Notes under the pieces: generated by a model
Databases searched by the model: none
What the model was told of the DNA's origin: nothing
The model's input: only the letters and a program-made list of their open reading frames with translations
DNA from: Aureimonas ureilytica DSM 18598 = NBRC 106430
GTDB lineage: Bacteria > Pseudomonadota > Alphaproteobacteria > Rhizobiales > Rhizobiaceae
Length of the DNA: 64,000 bases
Direction: 5' to 3'
Assembly: GCF_000382705.1 (NCBI RefSeq)
Contig: NZ_ARQE01000001.1
Location: 663,551-727,550, forward strand
Shown here: positions 28,221 to 36,584 of the stretch, one piece after another
Numbering within the stretch: the first letter of the stretch is position 1
Layout: each line of letters begins with the position of its first letter
Program-made: the position numbers and the translations under genes

Positions 28221-30476
28221 TCAGGCTGAGCACTTGGAGAACGCCGGCTGCGTTGAAGGCACCGCGATGTAATTGGGGCGCGCTTCCGCCCACCAGCCGG
28301 ACCAGCTGCGGCTGCGCCGGCGCGGATCAAGCGGTCGCTGGCTCTCCATGAGTTCCGCCCGACGCTGCACGCGATAGGCAGCCTCGAGCGGATCAGGTTC
28401 GTGAAAGCTCAAGCTGTCGAGAATGTCGGCCGCGTTGAAGGCCCGCAACCGGCAGCGGTGCTGATGCTCGTCGCGCTCCCAGCCCCGGTCGATGAAGGAC
28501 CAGGCGCGATCCGCAAAGGCGGACAAGGGCGCCAGCCGCTCGGCCACGGCCACGCTCCAGGCTGCCGGGCCGATCTCGGGCGAAACGACGATGCGCTCGG
28601 CCTCGCCGATGTCGCCGGCAGGGCGACGCTGCCCCCTCATCGTACCGAGAAGATCGGCAAGGCAACGATATCCCGCCCTTGCCGGGTCCGGGCCGTCCAG
28701 AGCGAGGATGCGCGGGTTCAGCCCCCGGCACAGCCAGCGAACATGGCCCCAATGCTCGTTCGTCTCGGCTTGCACGTCCCGCGGCGCGCGCGCGTCGAAG
28801 AACAGGCTGCGCGCCGGTGTCTCGAAGCGCGGCAGGAACTCGAACAGAAGCCACTCCTTGAGGTGATCGCGCAGGGCGATCGGCACGTGGGCGGCGATGT
28901 TGGTGACGAGCCCGTCCGCTGCGCCGAAGCCGCGCTCCAGAACCGCGATCGACAGACAGCGGCCGTCGAGGCGACCGGCGGTCCAATGCTCCAGACGCTC
29001 GCGCAGCTCCGACAGGAGGTGGGCGCGAAACGCCGCGGCGCTACCCGGGTCGAACTGCCGAAAGCCGTCATGGGCCACGCTAAGGCGGGCGTTAAAGGCG
29101 AGCCCATGCTCCTGCATCAGAAACGACGCCGCCTCGAACACGGCCTGCGCCATGGCGACCGAAAGATATTGGCCGCTCGCGTCCTCATGCCTTGCAGGAT
29201 CGCTTTCGGCCTGAAGCTCGAGATCGAGAACATCGTCGCGCGTCACGCCGTCGATGATGACCGGCGTGACCTGGGGAACGATGAAGGCCGGACGCGAAGG
29301 GTCGCCGAGGTGGGGCGTGGGCTCGGCACGGGCGATCGGGCCGGGCGCAGGCTCGGCAGAGCGGACGGGAGGCGGGGCGTTGACCATCTGCGTGAGGCGC
29401 AGGGCGGCGTTGCGCAAGCCCAGCTCGCTGCCGCTTCTCCAGTTCATGCACAGGTCGGTCATCTCCTGCCACACCGCCACCGGATGAAGCGCATGGCGGG
29501 CCGCTCGGTCGCGGATCGCGTCGGCGAGGCGGCGCCACGCGGTCGCCTCGATCGTCACGAAGGCGGGATCGGCCAGCCTTTCGAGCGGCGGATCGGCGAA
29601 TTCCAGATCGTGGATCTGGAGAAGAGCGGCCAGAAGGGCATCGAACTTCGTTTCTGCACCGACGGGCCACAGGTGTAGGAACGCCTCCTGCTGGCGTAGA
29701 TCGCCGACGAAGACGGCGTCGAGAAAACCCACCACGATCGGCCCGTGCGCCACGCCGAGAACGGACAGGGTGACGTCGAGGCTGATCGTGGGATCGAACT
29801 CGCCGACCTGCTCGAGGTTCTTCACGAGGTCGCGAAGCTGGCCTTTCGAGACCGCGACGATGGTGGCCAGCGCGGCGTCCTCGAAGCCGAAGCCCTCCTT
29901 TCGGCAGAGATGGGCAAGGTAGGCCTTGGCCGTCTCGTCGTCGATGAGGTCGAGGTCGAGCACGGTGCAGCGCGATTGGATCGCGCCGCGGATCCTGTGG
30001 CGCTCGGTCGTCGCCAGAACGAACACCGTCTGCGTCGGCGGCTCCTCGAGCGTCTTCAGAAGGGCATCGAAAGCCTGGCGCGACAGGCCCTGCGCCTCGT
30101 CGATGACGATCACTCGCCAGTCGGCCCGCAGCGGCATGCCCCGGCAGATCTCGACGATTCGGCGGATCGCGTCGATCCCGCCATGGGTACCGCCGTTCAG
30201 CTCATAATAGTCCGTGTGCCCGCGATCGAAGGCAATGCAGGTATCGCAGGCGTTGCAGGGGGAGCCCCCGCTGGTCGGCGCCTCGCACTGCAGAGCCTTG
30301 GCATAGATCCGCGCAAGTGTGGTCTTGCCGATGCCTGGACACCCGGCAAGCGCCACCGAGCGCGCGGTCTTGTTTCTCCGGATCAGGGACGAGAGGTAGA
30401 CGACGGCGCTTGCCTGGCCGACGACCTCTTCGAAGCAAGCGGGGCGGTATTTCAGCGTGAGGGCTTCGTTCTGCAT
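28221..30476 (-). CDS. DnaX-like clamp-loader ATPase (DNA polymerase III gamma/tau-like)
   Basis: A 751-residue AAA+ protein. The first 230 residues closely follow DnaX: LKYRPACFEEVVGQ, Walker A GCPGIGKTT (45-53), a zinc module C-x9-C-x2-C-x2-C (Cys64, 74, 77, 80), Walker B IDEA (125-128), LLKTLEEPP and the SRC arginine finger (168-170). Beyond about residue 360 the sequence is unlike tau and has no recognised domain. A second DnaX on a mobile island is unusual; it may serve the element's own replication or act as an ATPase in a defence or recombination role. It lies behind the VapE-like gene on the same strand. Confidence 0.82.
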   Translation of the reverse strand: MQNEALTLKYRPACFEEVVGQASAVVYLSSLIRRNKTARSVALAGCPGIGKTTLARIYAKALQCEAPTSGGSPCNACDTCIAFDRGHTDYYELNGGTHGGIDAIRRIVEICRGMPLRADWRVIVIDEAQGLSRQAFDALLKTLEEPPTQTVFVLATTERHRIRGAIQSRCTVLDLDLIDDETAKAYLAHLCRKEGFGFEDAALATIVAVSKGQLRDLVKNLEQVGEFDPTISLDVTLSVLGVAHGPIVVGFLDAVFVGDLRQQEAFLHLWPVGAETKFDALLAALLQIHDLEFADPPLERLADPAFVTIEATAWRRLADAIRDRAARHALHPVAVWQEMTDLCMNWRSGSELGLRNAALRLTQMVNAPPPVRSAEPAPGPIARAEPTPHLGDPSRPAFIVPQVTPVIIDGVTRDDVLDLELQAESDPARHEDASGQYLSVAMAQAVFEAASFLMQEHGLAFNARLSVAHDGFRQFDPGSAAAFRAHLLSELRERLEHWTAGRLDGRCLSIAVLERGFGAADGLVTNIAAHVPIALRDHLKEWLLFEFLPRFETPARSLFFDARAPRDVQAETNEHWGHVRWLCRGLNPRILALDGPDPARAGYRCLADLLGTMRGQRRPAGDIGEAERIVVSPEIGPAAWSVAVAERLAPLSAFADRAWSFIDRGWERDEHQHRCRLRAFNAADILDSLSFHEPDPLEAAYRVQRRAELMESQRPLDPRRRSRSWSGWWAEARPNYIAVPSTQPAFSKCSA

Positions 30477-30678
30477 GAGTATCGGACCTTCAGGGGGATC
30501 GGCGGGGGAGGTTGGCCGACGCGGGCGCGCGACGGGGCGAGTGTGATCAGGCTGAAGTCTTTGAGGGGGCTGATGCCCCTGATGGGTTTGATGCGTTTGA
30601 TGACCCTTGTGAGACCGGCGTCAGGCGGGCCGGGGATCCTCGCGGTCGAGGGCGCGAAGGAGCTCTTTCTGTCGGGAT

Positions 30679-32214
30679 CTAGTGGTGCGGCGCGGGATCG
30701 GTCTTGATGCGCAGTGGGTAGAAGGTGCCCGTGACCCGGTGGACCTTGGCGGTGAAGGGCATCGTGGGATCGGCGGCGTGAAGGGCCATCTCCCCGCCGA
30801 ACTTCGTTTGGCTGATCGAGGCACCGGTCTGCTCGAGAAACAGGTTCCACAGCGGCGTGGCGCGCACACCCTCCTTCGTCGTGATGCGGGCAACGGCTTC
30901 GGACGCGACATCGAGGGCGGCAAGCCAGACCTCGACGCTGGTCTGTGGGCGTTCACGGCGCTGCAGGGCGAACAGGGCTCCAAGCTGCGCCTCGATCGGG
31001 CTCGGGGCGAAGGCGTCGACGAAGCGCCACAAGCGCCCGTAGTCGGTGCCCATCACGATCGGCCAGACCAGCGGATCGCCGTTCTTGCCGGCCTCCCCGT
31101 TGCGGAAAGGCAGGGTGACGAAGCGCCGGTTGCCCGTATCGTCGGCCACGAGTTCCTCGATGCGGTTGTTGGCTGTGCCGATCAGCGTCGCCCTTTGGCG
31201 CAGGGCGTAGCTCATCGAGGATCCGATCTTGCGGCGACGCAGCGACTCTCCCGTGATGACGCTTTTGAGAACCGGCACCAAAGGCGCCGGCACCTTCTCC
31301 ACGTCGTCGATAAACACGGCCGGGAAGCGGTAAACGTCGCCGCTGCGCGGATCGGCGAAATCCGACAGCAGCACGGGGCTGGTGGCGAGCTCGCGCAACG
31401 GCGACAGGAAGCGGCTGACGAAGGTCGTCTTTCCGCTGCCCTGCGCGCGGCTGAACACCACTGGCATGAGGTGGTGCTTCACCGGACGGCCGAGAAGCTT
31501 CTGCTTGACCTGCCAGATGAAGTGCTGAAGGCAGGCGGCGGCGACCTCGGGCTGCGCGTCGAAGATCCCTTGCGCAAGGCGCGTCCAATCGGCACCGGCC
31601 TCGCTCCTGCCCTCCTGCGACAAGGGCTCCAGGATCGCTTCGGCGATGAGGCGCCGGCGTCGGCCCTGGCTCTGCCGCGTCACCTTGCGCAGGGCGCGCT
31701 CCATGTCGCCCTTGGGCATACGGATGCCCTTCCCGCGCAGCTCAAGCAGGATCTCGTCGAGCAACCAGAGATGGTCGACGTCGTCCCGGTCGAGAACGGC
31801 GGCGATGTCGGCGGGAGTCAGGGCCATGGTGGTCGCGGCGACGAGGCGCAGCGAGCCGTCGAACAGGATCTCGACACCGCGCTTGGCCAGGAAGTCGTGC
31901 ACGATCTGAACCGGGTCGAGGACGCTCGCATCCTCGCCCTCTGCCAAATCGGCGTCTTTGGCTGCGGGCTCGGGCGTGTTCCAGTCCTCGAGGTCGACCG
32001 CGCCTGCATTGAGAGCGCACGAGCCCGGTTGGCCATCGGCCGCGACGCTTGATCCTTCTTCTGCTTTTGTCGGTTCGGCCGGTTCCGTCGGCGCGGTCGG
32101 ACAAGGGATCGGATCGAGCGAGGGCAGGGGCCGAGGGGGCTGTTCGGCGGAAGCGGGAGGCGATGCGCTTTCAGGGCGATCGACGTCCCAGTCGCCGGGT
32201 GTGGTGTCGGTCAT
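30679..32214 (-). CDS. VapE-like (virulence-associated E) superfamily 3 primase/helicase ATPase
   Basis: A 511-residue protein; I start at the ATG giving MTDTTPGDWD. The N-terminal 100 residues are acidic, Pro-rich and probably disordered. The ATPase core lies in the second half: Walker A SRAQGSGKTTF, FIDDVEK as Walker B, and GTANNRIEELV as sensor/motif C, followed by TGNRRFVTLPF. This set marks the VapE/DUF5906 helicases of satellites and islands, which drive element replication. Its neighbour on the same strand is the DnaX-like gene, giving a small replication module. Confidence 0.82.
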   Translation of the reverse strand: MTDTTPGDWDVDRPESASPPASAEQPPRPLPSLDPIPCPTAPTEPAEPTKAEEGSSVAADGQPGSCALNAGAVDLEDWNTPEPAAKDADLAEGEDASVLDPVQIVHDFLAKRGVEILFDGSLRLVAATTMALTPADIAAVLDRDDVDHLWLLDEILLELRGKGIRMPKGDMERALRKVTRQSQGRRRRLIAEAILEPLSQEGRSEAGADWTRLAQGIFDAQPEVAAACLQHFIWQVKQKLLGRPVKHHLMPVVFSRAQGSGKTTFVSRFLSPLRELATSPVLLSDFADPRSGDVYRFPAVFIDDVEKVPAPLVPVLKSVITGESLRRRKIGSSMSYALRQRATLIGTANNRIEELVADDTGNRRFVTLPFRNGEAGKNGDPLVWPIVMGTDYGRLWRFVDAFAPSPIEAQLGALFALQRRERPQTSVEVWLAALDVASEAVARITTKEGVRATPLWNLFLEQTGASISQTKFGGEMALHAADPTMPFTAKVHRVTGTFYPLRIKTDPAPHH

Positions 32215-32383
32215 CTCAAGGTCTCTGCGTCCCGAAGACCGCAAGGGCCCGGTTGCCCTTGCGCGTCTGGCCTTTGCCTGGGACCCGTCCTAGCCTCGGG
32301 CCGCGGGCGCATCAGGGGGCTGCCGGAATTGTCCGGGACGGGCCCGCGCAACAGGACGGGACTGGAACTAGGAGCTTGCGGGG

Positions 32384-33040
32384 ATGGACGACTATGTCGG
32401 CTTCTATTGGACCCTGCCCATCAACTGGGCAGGCTTTCGGCGGCTGCCGCCGGACGCCGAGGCCGCGGCCGCGAGGAGCCGGACGATCCGTTATCAGCTT
32501 CACCGCGTGCGCCGCTTCGTAGCCGATACCAGCGGGCGCCTCGTCAAGGAGATCGTCTTCATCGAGGTGAGCCCGGATCGGGGCACGCAGGCGGTGATCG
32601 GCGCGCTCGAGGAGGCCAGGGCGCTCTGCGGCGCAAGGCAAGCCAGCCTTGTTTACGTCGACTTCGCCGAAGCCTTCCATTGGCGCCGGCACCCGCATCT
32701 CAACGCCTATCTCCAGAAGTACGAGATGGCGCCGGTCGGCTTGTCTCCCGATCCCATCACTATCGACGGGTGTCGCTTCGATCCCGTCGAGCACTTCGAG
32801 AAGTCGCGCGAGCGTCACAAGCGCAAGACCCAGGGCTTTCGCCAGGCGGCGTTGGAGGAGCTTCTCGCGCTCGCCGCGCTTCATCGCGGCGCGCCAGGCG
32901 ATTATCAGGCCATCAGCGAGGCGCTGAACAACAAGGCCGTGCGAACCCCGACGGGCCGCCTTTGGACGCCCGAAACCGTGCGCAAGACGCTGAAGCGTCG
33001 GGGCGTGGCCTTCGGCGACGTGGTTCCGGAGCCCGTCTGA
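32384..33040 (+). CDS. Uncharacterised island protein with a recombinase-like C-terminus
   Basis: A 218-residue protein with AGGAG upstream of the ATG. The first 120 residues resemble an alpha/beta domain (VKEIVFIEVSPDRG, SLVYVDFAEAFHW). The last 60 resemble the helix-turn-helix/recombinase segment of large serine recombinases (EALNNKAVRTPTGRLWTPE), with the usual new-gene order of helix, Arg-Thr-Pro-x-Gly and Trp. No catalytic Ser motif is visible, so it is probably a DNA-binding accessory rather than a recombinase. It is divergent from the VapE-like gene. Confidence 0.65.
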   Translation: MDDYVGFYWTLPINWAGFRRLPPDAEAAAARSRTIRYQLHRVRRFVADTSGRLVKEIVFIEVSPDRGTQAVIGALEEARALCGARQASLVYVDFAEAFHWRRHPHLNAYLQKYEMAPVGLSPDPITIDGCRFDPVEHFEKSRERHKRKTQGFRQAALEELLALAALHRGAPGDYQAISEALNNKAVRTPTGRLWTPETVRKTLKRRGVAFGDVVPEPV

Positions 33041-33587
33041 CGACCGCAACGAGGTCGACGGGCGTTGCGGTTCGTTCGGCGGCGTCCGGCCTTCAAGGCG
33101 CGACCGCCCCGATCGTCGGATCGGCTCGGCCTCGCCTCGGTGTCGATCGGCTTGCGGGGCGTGCAGCAGGCGGTTGGTCGGAGATTGGCGAAAACGCTCC
33201 CCCTTCTGCCTTTCAAGAGGCTGCAAAACCGCTGGCGAGGGGGCTATAACAAGGCATGGGGGATCTGGATGGAATGCCTGTTTCCCTCTCTCCCTTCCTT
33301 TCCCTCTTCTCCCTTCCCCCTTACCTCCGCTTCCCTCTCTCCGGCTCGAGCCGGAGGCCTCTCCCGCCCGATCCGCCAAGCCGCTTCGGACCCTACCCCT
33401 TGAGCCCGTCCCTTGAGCCCGTCCCGTCCGTCTTGTCCATCACGATCCAGTCGCGATCCAGCGCGGGTTGCGAGGCAGCGTCGGTCGCGATTCAGGGCCG
33501 GTCGCAGTCCAGGGAAAGTTCGCGACGCCATCCGTGAAGACCGTCCCGACCGCACCACCGTCGCGGTTCGATCGAAAGGACGTTCTC
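33041..33587. other. Intergenic region with a long pyrimidine tract
   Basis: About 550 bases without a supported gene. Bases 33281-33322 are a 42-base run of only C and T, followed by more pyrimidine-rich sequence to about 33342 and a series of short repeats (GAGCCCGTCC twice near 33401-33422). Such tracts can form triplex DNA or mark replication or regulatory regions. Confidence 0.55.
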
Positions 33588-34898
33588 ATGGCTTCCCCCA
33601 ACAGGCCGATCCATCCCGCCGCCGCCACCCCCGCCGCTTCGTCGACGCCGCAGGCCACTGGCGCCCTAACCGAGACCGACCGCCCGTCCGATCCGGCACA
33701 GGTGCCCTCCGCACCCCCGCCGCCGTCCTCGCCCCCGTCTCCCGCCCCGGCACCACCCGCCCAGCCGCGCGAGCCCTTCTTCATCCTCGGTCCGAGCCGC
33801 CCCGCGCCCGCCGACCCTGAGGCCGCTCGCCCCATCGCTGGGCTGCAGACCGCTCCGGACGCGGCTGCCTTCGACCCCATTGCCTTCGGCCCGCAGCCGA
33901 CGATCCCCCTCCTGCCGGACGCCTTGCTGAAGCGGCATCGGACCTTCGTCCACACCGACACCCGCTTCCGTGCCGCCGCCCGCCTCCTCCAATGCCTTTG
34001 GCGCGAGGATCGACAGCTGCCGATCGGCCTTTATCGTGACGGCAACGGCCGGCGCCGCAAGCTCGGATCCCGCCTTACCGCTACCGATGCTCGCCAGGGC
34101 GCCAACTTCATCTCACCCGCCATCGCCCGTCTCGTTGAGAAGGAGCTGATCTATCGCGAGATCGGCGCCGTGATCGAGGAGGAGCGCCTTCGTCAAAACC
34201 TCCTGTCCTCGCAGCCGTTGTGTTTCAACCTCTTCGGCCCGATGAAGCTCGACCTTGGCCTCGCCACCGCCGTCTGCGAACAGCTTCTGCCCGGCTTCTT
34301 CCGCAAGGTGGTGGACGTTCGTTTCGAGCATTCGCCGGCTCGTGGCCATAAGGCCTTCGTTGGGGACGGCACCGCCTTTGATGTCCTCCTGCGCGGCTAC
34401 ACCCCAGCCGGCCGGCGCGCCTTCGTCGGCATCGAGGTGAAGCTGACCGAAGGCTGCCATGAGCCTCTGCCGCGCTTCTCCGGCTGCTACGAGGAGATCG
34501 CCCAGTCCTCCAGCCTCTTCGTCGATCCCGGTAATCCGGCCCTGCGCGCCAACCCCGTCCAGCAACTCTTCCGCCAGACCTGCCTCGGCGCGGCCATGCT
34601 GCGCAACGAGCTCTACGACGAGGGCCTTCATCTCCTCATCGCCCCGCAGGATAACCACCTCGCTCAGAACGCTGCCGACAGCTTCCGCCGCCAGCTGCGC
34701 GAGCCGGACACCGGCCGCCTGCCGTTCCGCGCCATCTCGCTTGAGACCGTCATCGGGGCCATCGCCACCGCCGGTGAGCCCGAGCTCGCCCGGCTGCTTC
34801 ATCGCCGCTACTGTGACTACGGCCGGATCGAAGCGCTGCTCGAACTCGAGCCGGTCGCGACCATCCCGCAGATGAGCGAGACATCGGCCGCCGCCTGA
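33588..34898 (+). CDS. Putative PD-(D/E)XK restriction-endonuclease-like protein
   Basis: A 436-residue protein. I start at ATG 33588, preceded by AAAGGA; the frame opens 40 codons earlier without protein character. The first 110 residues are Pro/Ala/Ser-rich and likely disordered. The body has FDVLLRGY (Asp) followed by FVGIEVKLTEG (Glu-x-Lys), a PD-(D/E)XK pattern at about residues 264-290, and a CFNLFGPM segment; this resembles the PGN_0703-type putative restriction endonucleases. It is monocistronic in the VapE/ArdC core. Function is inferred from motifs only. Confidence 0.65.
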   Translation: MASPNRPIHPAAATPAASSTPQATGALTETDRPSDPAQVPSAPPPPSSPPSPAPAPPAQPREPFFILGPSRPAPADPEAARPIAGLQTAPDAAAFDPIAFGPQPTIPLLPDALLKRHRTFVHTDTRFRAAARLLQCLWREDRQLPIGLYRDGNGRRRKLGSRLTATDARQGANFISPAIARLVEKELIYREIGAVIEEERLRQNLLSSQPLCFNLFGPMKLDLGLATAVCEQLLPGFFRKVVDVRFEHSPARGHKAFVGDGTAFDVLLRGYTPAGRRAFVGIEVKLTEGCHEPLPRFSGCYEEIAQSSSLFVDPGNPALRANPVQQLFRQTCLGAAMLRNELYDEGLHLLIAPQDNHLAQNAADSFRRQLREPDTGRLPFRAISLETVIGAIATAGEPELARLLHRRYCDYGRIEALLELEPVATIPQMSETSAAA

Positions 34899-35567
34899 GG
34901 ATCAGCCGGGCCGATCCACCTTCATCTCACCACGCGAGTCCCCAGGTAGGATCATCTTCGGTCCTGCTTAGCTCCCACCTGAGCTGCCGCCCGATCCAAG
35001 CCTCATGGTCCCGCTTCATGTTCCTGGGGACGACATCATCTGGCTCCCCGGAGGCGCCGCCAGAACGCTCCTCCTGCAGCCCTTCATCGGCCTCTTCGCC
35101 TCGCGGCTGAACCTCATCGTGGCGCGCTTTCTCTCGCCGTCTTTCCCATCGAGGCCCCTCATGAGCAGCCATCCGATCGCCTCCTGGAGGTCGCGCCAGC
35201 GCGGCCGCAAGCTCGCCCTCTGGGAGGGCCCGGCGGCTTTGGCGCCCGCCTCTTCGCGACGATCGAAAAGCAGGCCAGCGGTCTCTGGTCGGGCTCTTGT
35301 GGCCGGGAAGCAGCGACCACCTTCGTCAGCCGCGAGGCGGCAATCCGCAAGTTCAGCCGCCGCGCCGCCGAGGAGTACGGCGTCGAGCTGCGCACCACAA
35401 CGCGCATCATCTGCCTACTTTCGCCACAGGCAGCCTCCTGCGCCCGCAACGACTGAATTCGTCGAGAAACTGAAAGGGCTGGCCTCTCTTTTTTACCTGC
35501 CGCAACTTCTCCGACCGCCCCCTGAAGCTCTCCTCGCCCATCAGCCGCAAGAGGAAAGTTCCAGCCC
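34899..35567. other. Gap between the nuclease-like and ArdC genes
   Basis: About 670 bases with no convincing start-to-stop gene. One plus-strand frame ending at 35456 looks protein-like (see the separate entry). The rest carries low-complexity GC-rich sequence. Confidence 0.5.
35232..35456 (+). pseudogene. Protein-like open frame lacking a start codon
   Basis: In one frame the translation reads like folded protein (FGARLFATIEKQASGLW, then FVSREAAIRKFSRRAAEEYG) to a TGA at 35454-35456. There is no in-frame ATG and only Arg/Pro-rich sequence upstream. It may be the tail of a broken gene that stood before ardC. No family recognised. Confidence 0.25.
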
Positions 35568-36458
35568 ATGACCACCAGCATCTACAGCCGCGTCACTGAT
35601 GCCATCCTCGCTCAAATTGATACCGCGGATCCCGCTTCATGGATCTGTCCTTGGCACCGCAGCGCCGGCAGCGGTCTGCCGACCAACGCCCTGACGCAGC
35701 GCACCTACCGCGGCATCAACGTCCTCTCGCTCTGGTGCGGCGCCCGCCTCAACGGCTTTGCCACCGACCAGTGGGCAACCTATCGGCAGTGGACCGACTT
35801 CGGCGCGCAGGTCCGCCGCGGCGAGACAGGGACGCTCGTCGTCTTCTACAAGGATATCCCCGCCCCATCAGCCACGCGCGCCACATCGTCTGGGGAAGCA
35901 GGATGCGACGACGGCCGGCGCTTTGTTGCCAAGGCCTCGACGGTGTTCAACGCCGCGCAGGTCGACAACTGGACCAAACCCGAGGACACTGCACCGTTCG
36001 ACGCCGTCCCCAACTCGTACCTGGAATTCGATGCCTTCGTCGCCGGCACCGGCGCTACCATCCGGCACGGCGGAGATCAGGCCGCCTATGCGCCGGTGCC
36101 GGACGAGATCCGCATGCCGCCGCGTGCCCGCTTTCATTCCACCGAAGGCTACACCGCCACGCTGGCCCATGAACTCATCCACTGGACCGGCGCCAAGCAC
36201 CGCCTCAACCGCGATCTTTCTACCCGCTTCGGCACCAAAGCCTATGCGGCTGAGGAACTCGTCGCCGAGATCGGTTCTGCCTTCGTCCTCGCCAGCTTGA
36301 ACCTATCCGCCGAGCCGCATCCGAACCACGCCGCCTACATGGCCGGCTGGCTACCGCTCCTGCGCTCCGATCCGCGCGCGCTCTTCACCACCGCTGCTCG
36401 CGCTTCAATCGCCGCCGACTACCTCCGGATCCTGACGCAGCACGATCCCGCACGCTGA
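35568..36458 (+). CDS. ardC: ArdC-family antirestriction protein
   Basis: A 296-residue protein with an N-terminal ssDNA-binding-type domain (ATDQWATYRQWTDFGAQVRRGETG, here split) and a C-terminal zincin. The zinc site is HELIH (His201, Glu202, His205) followed by YAAEELVAEIGSAF, the layout of ArdC/DUF1738-DUF6782-type proteins. ArdC of plasmids protects incoming single-stranded DNA against restriction. It sits upstream of two restriction-like modules, so it may protect the island during transfer. Confidence 0.85.
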   Translation: MTTSIYSRVTDAILAQIDTADPASWICPWHRSAGSGLPTNALTQRTYRGINVLSLWCGARLNGFATDQWATYRQWTDFGAQVRRGETGTLVVFYKDIPAPSATRATSSGEAGCDDGRRFVAKASTVFNAAQVDNWTKPEDTAPFDAVPNSYLEFDAFVAGTGATIRHGGDQAAYAPVPDEIRMPPRARFHSTEGYTATLAHELIHWTGAKHRLNRDLSTRFGTKAYAAEELVAEIGSAFVLASLNLSAEPHPNHAAYMAGWLPLLRSDPRALFTTAARASIAADYLRILTQHDPAR

Positions 36459-36470
36459 GCCGGCAGCTTT

Positions 36471-36522
36471 GCGCCCATCGCGGTCATAAGCGCAAGCCTT
36501 ACGACTTCCTCAAAACAGACAT
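36471..36522 (+). repeat. Degenerate 52-bp direct repeat, copy 1
   Basis: GCGCCCATCGCGGTCATAAG (first 20 bases) matches copy 2 at 47827 in 19 of 20 positions, and the next 32 bases match in 19 positions with no gap, both ending in CAGACAT. The pair brackets the DUF499/DUF1156/helicase operon. Confidence 0.55.
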
Positions 36523-36584
36523 CGCAAGCCTATGTCCGCCTAAGCGGAATTGATCGTGACAGACGCATTCGAAGTCAGAAATGG

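Noticed and set aside
28401-29678. 425-codon plus-strand frame opposite the DnaX-like gene
   Set aside because: Antisense shadow; composition is Arg/Gly/His-rich without domains.
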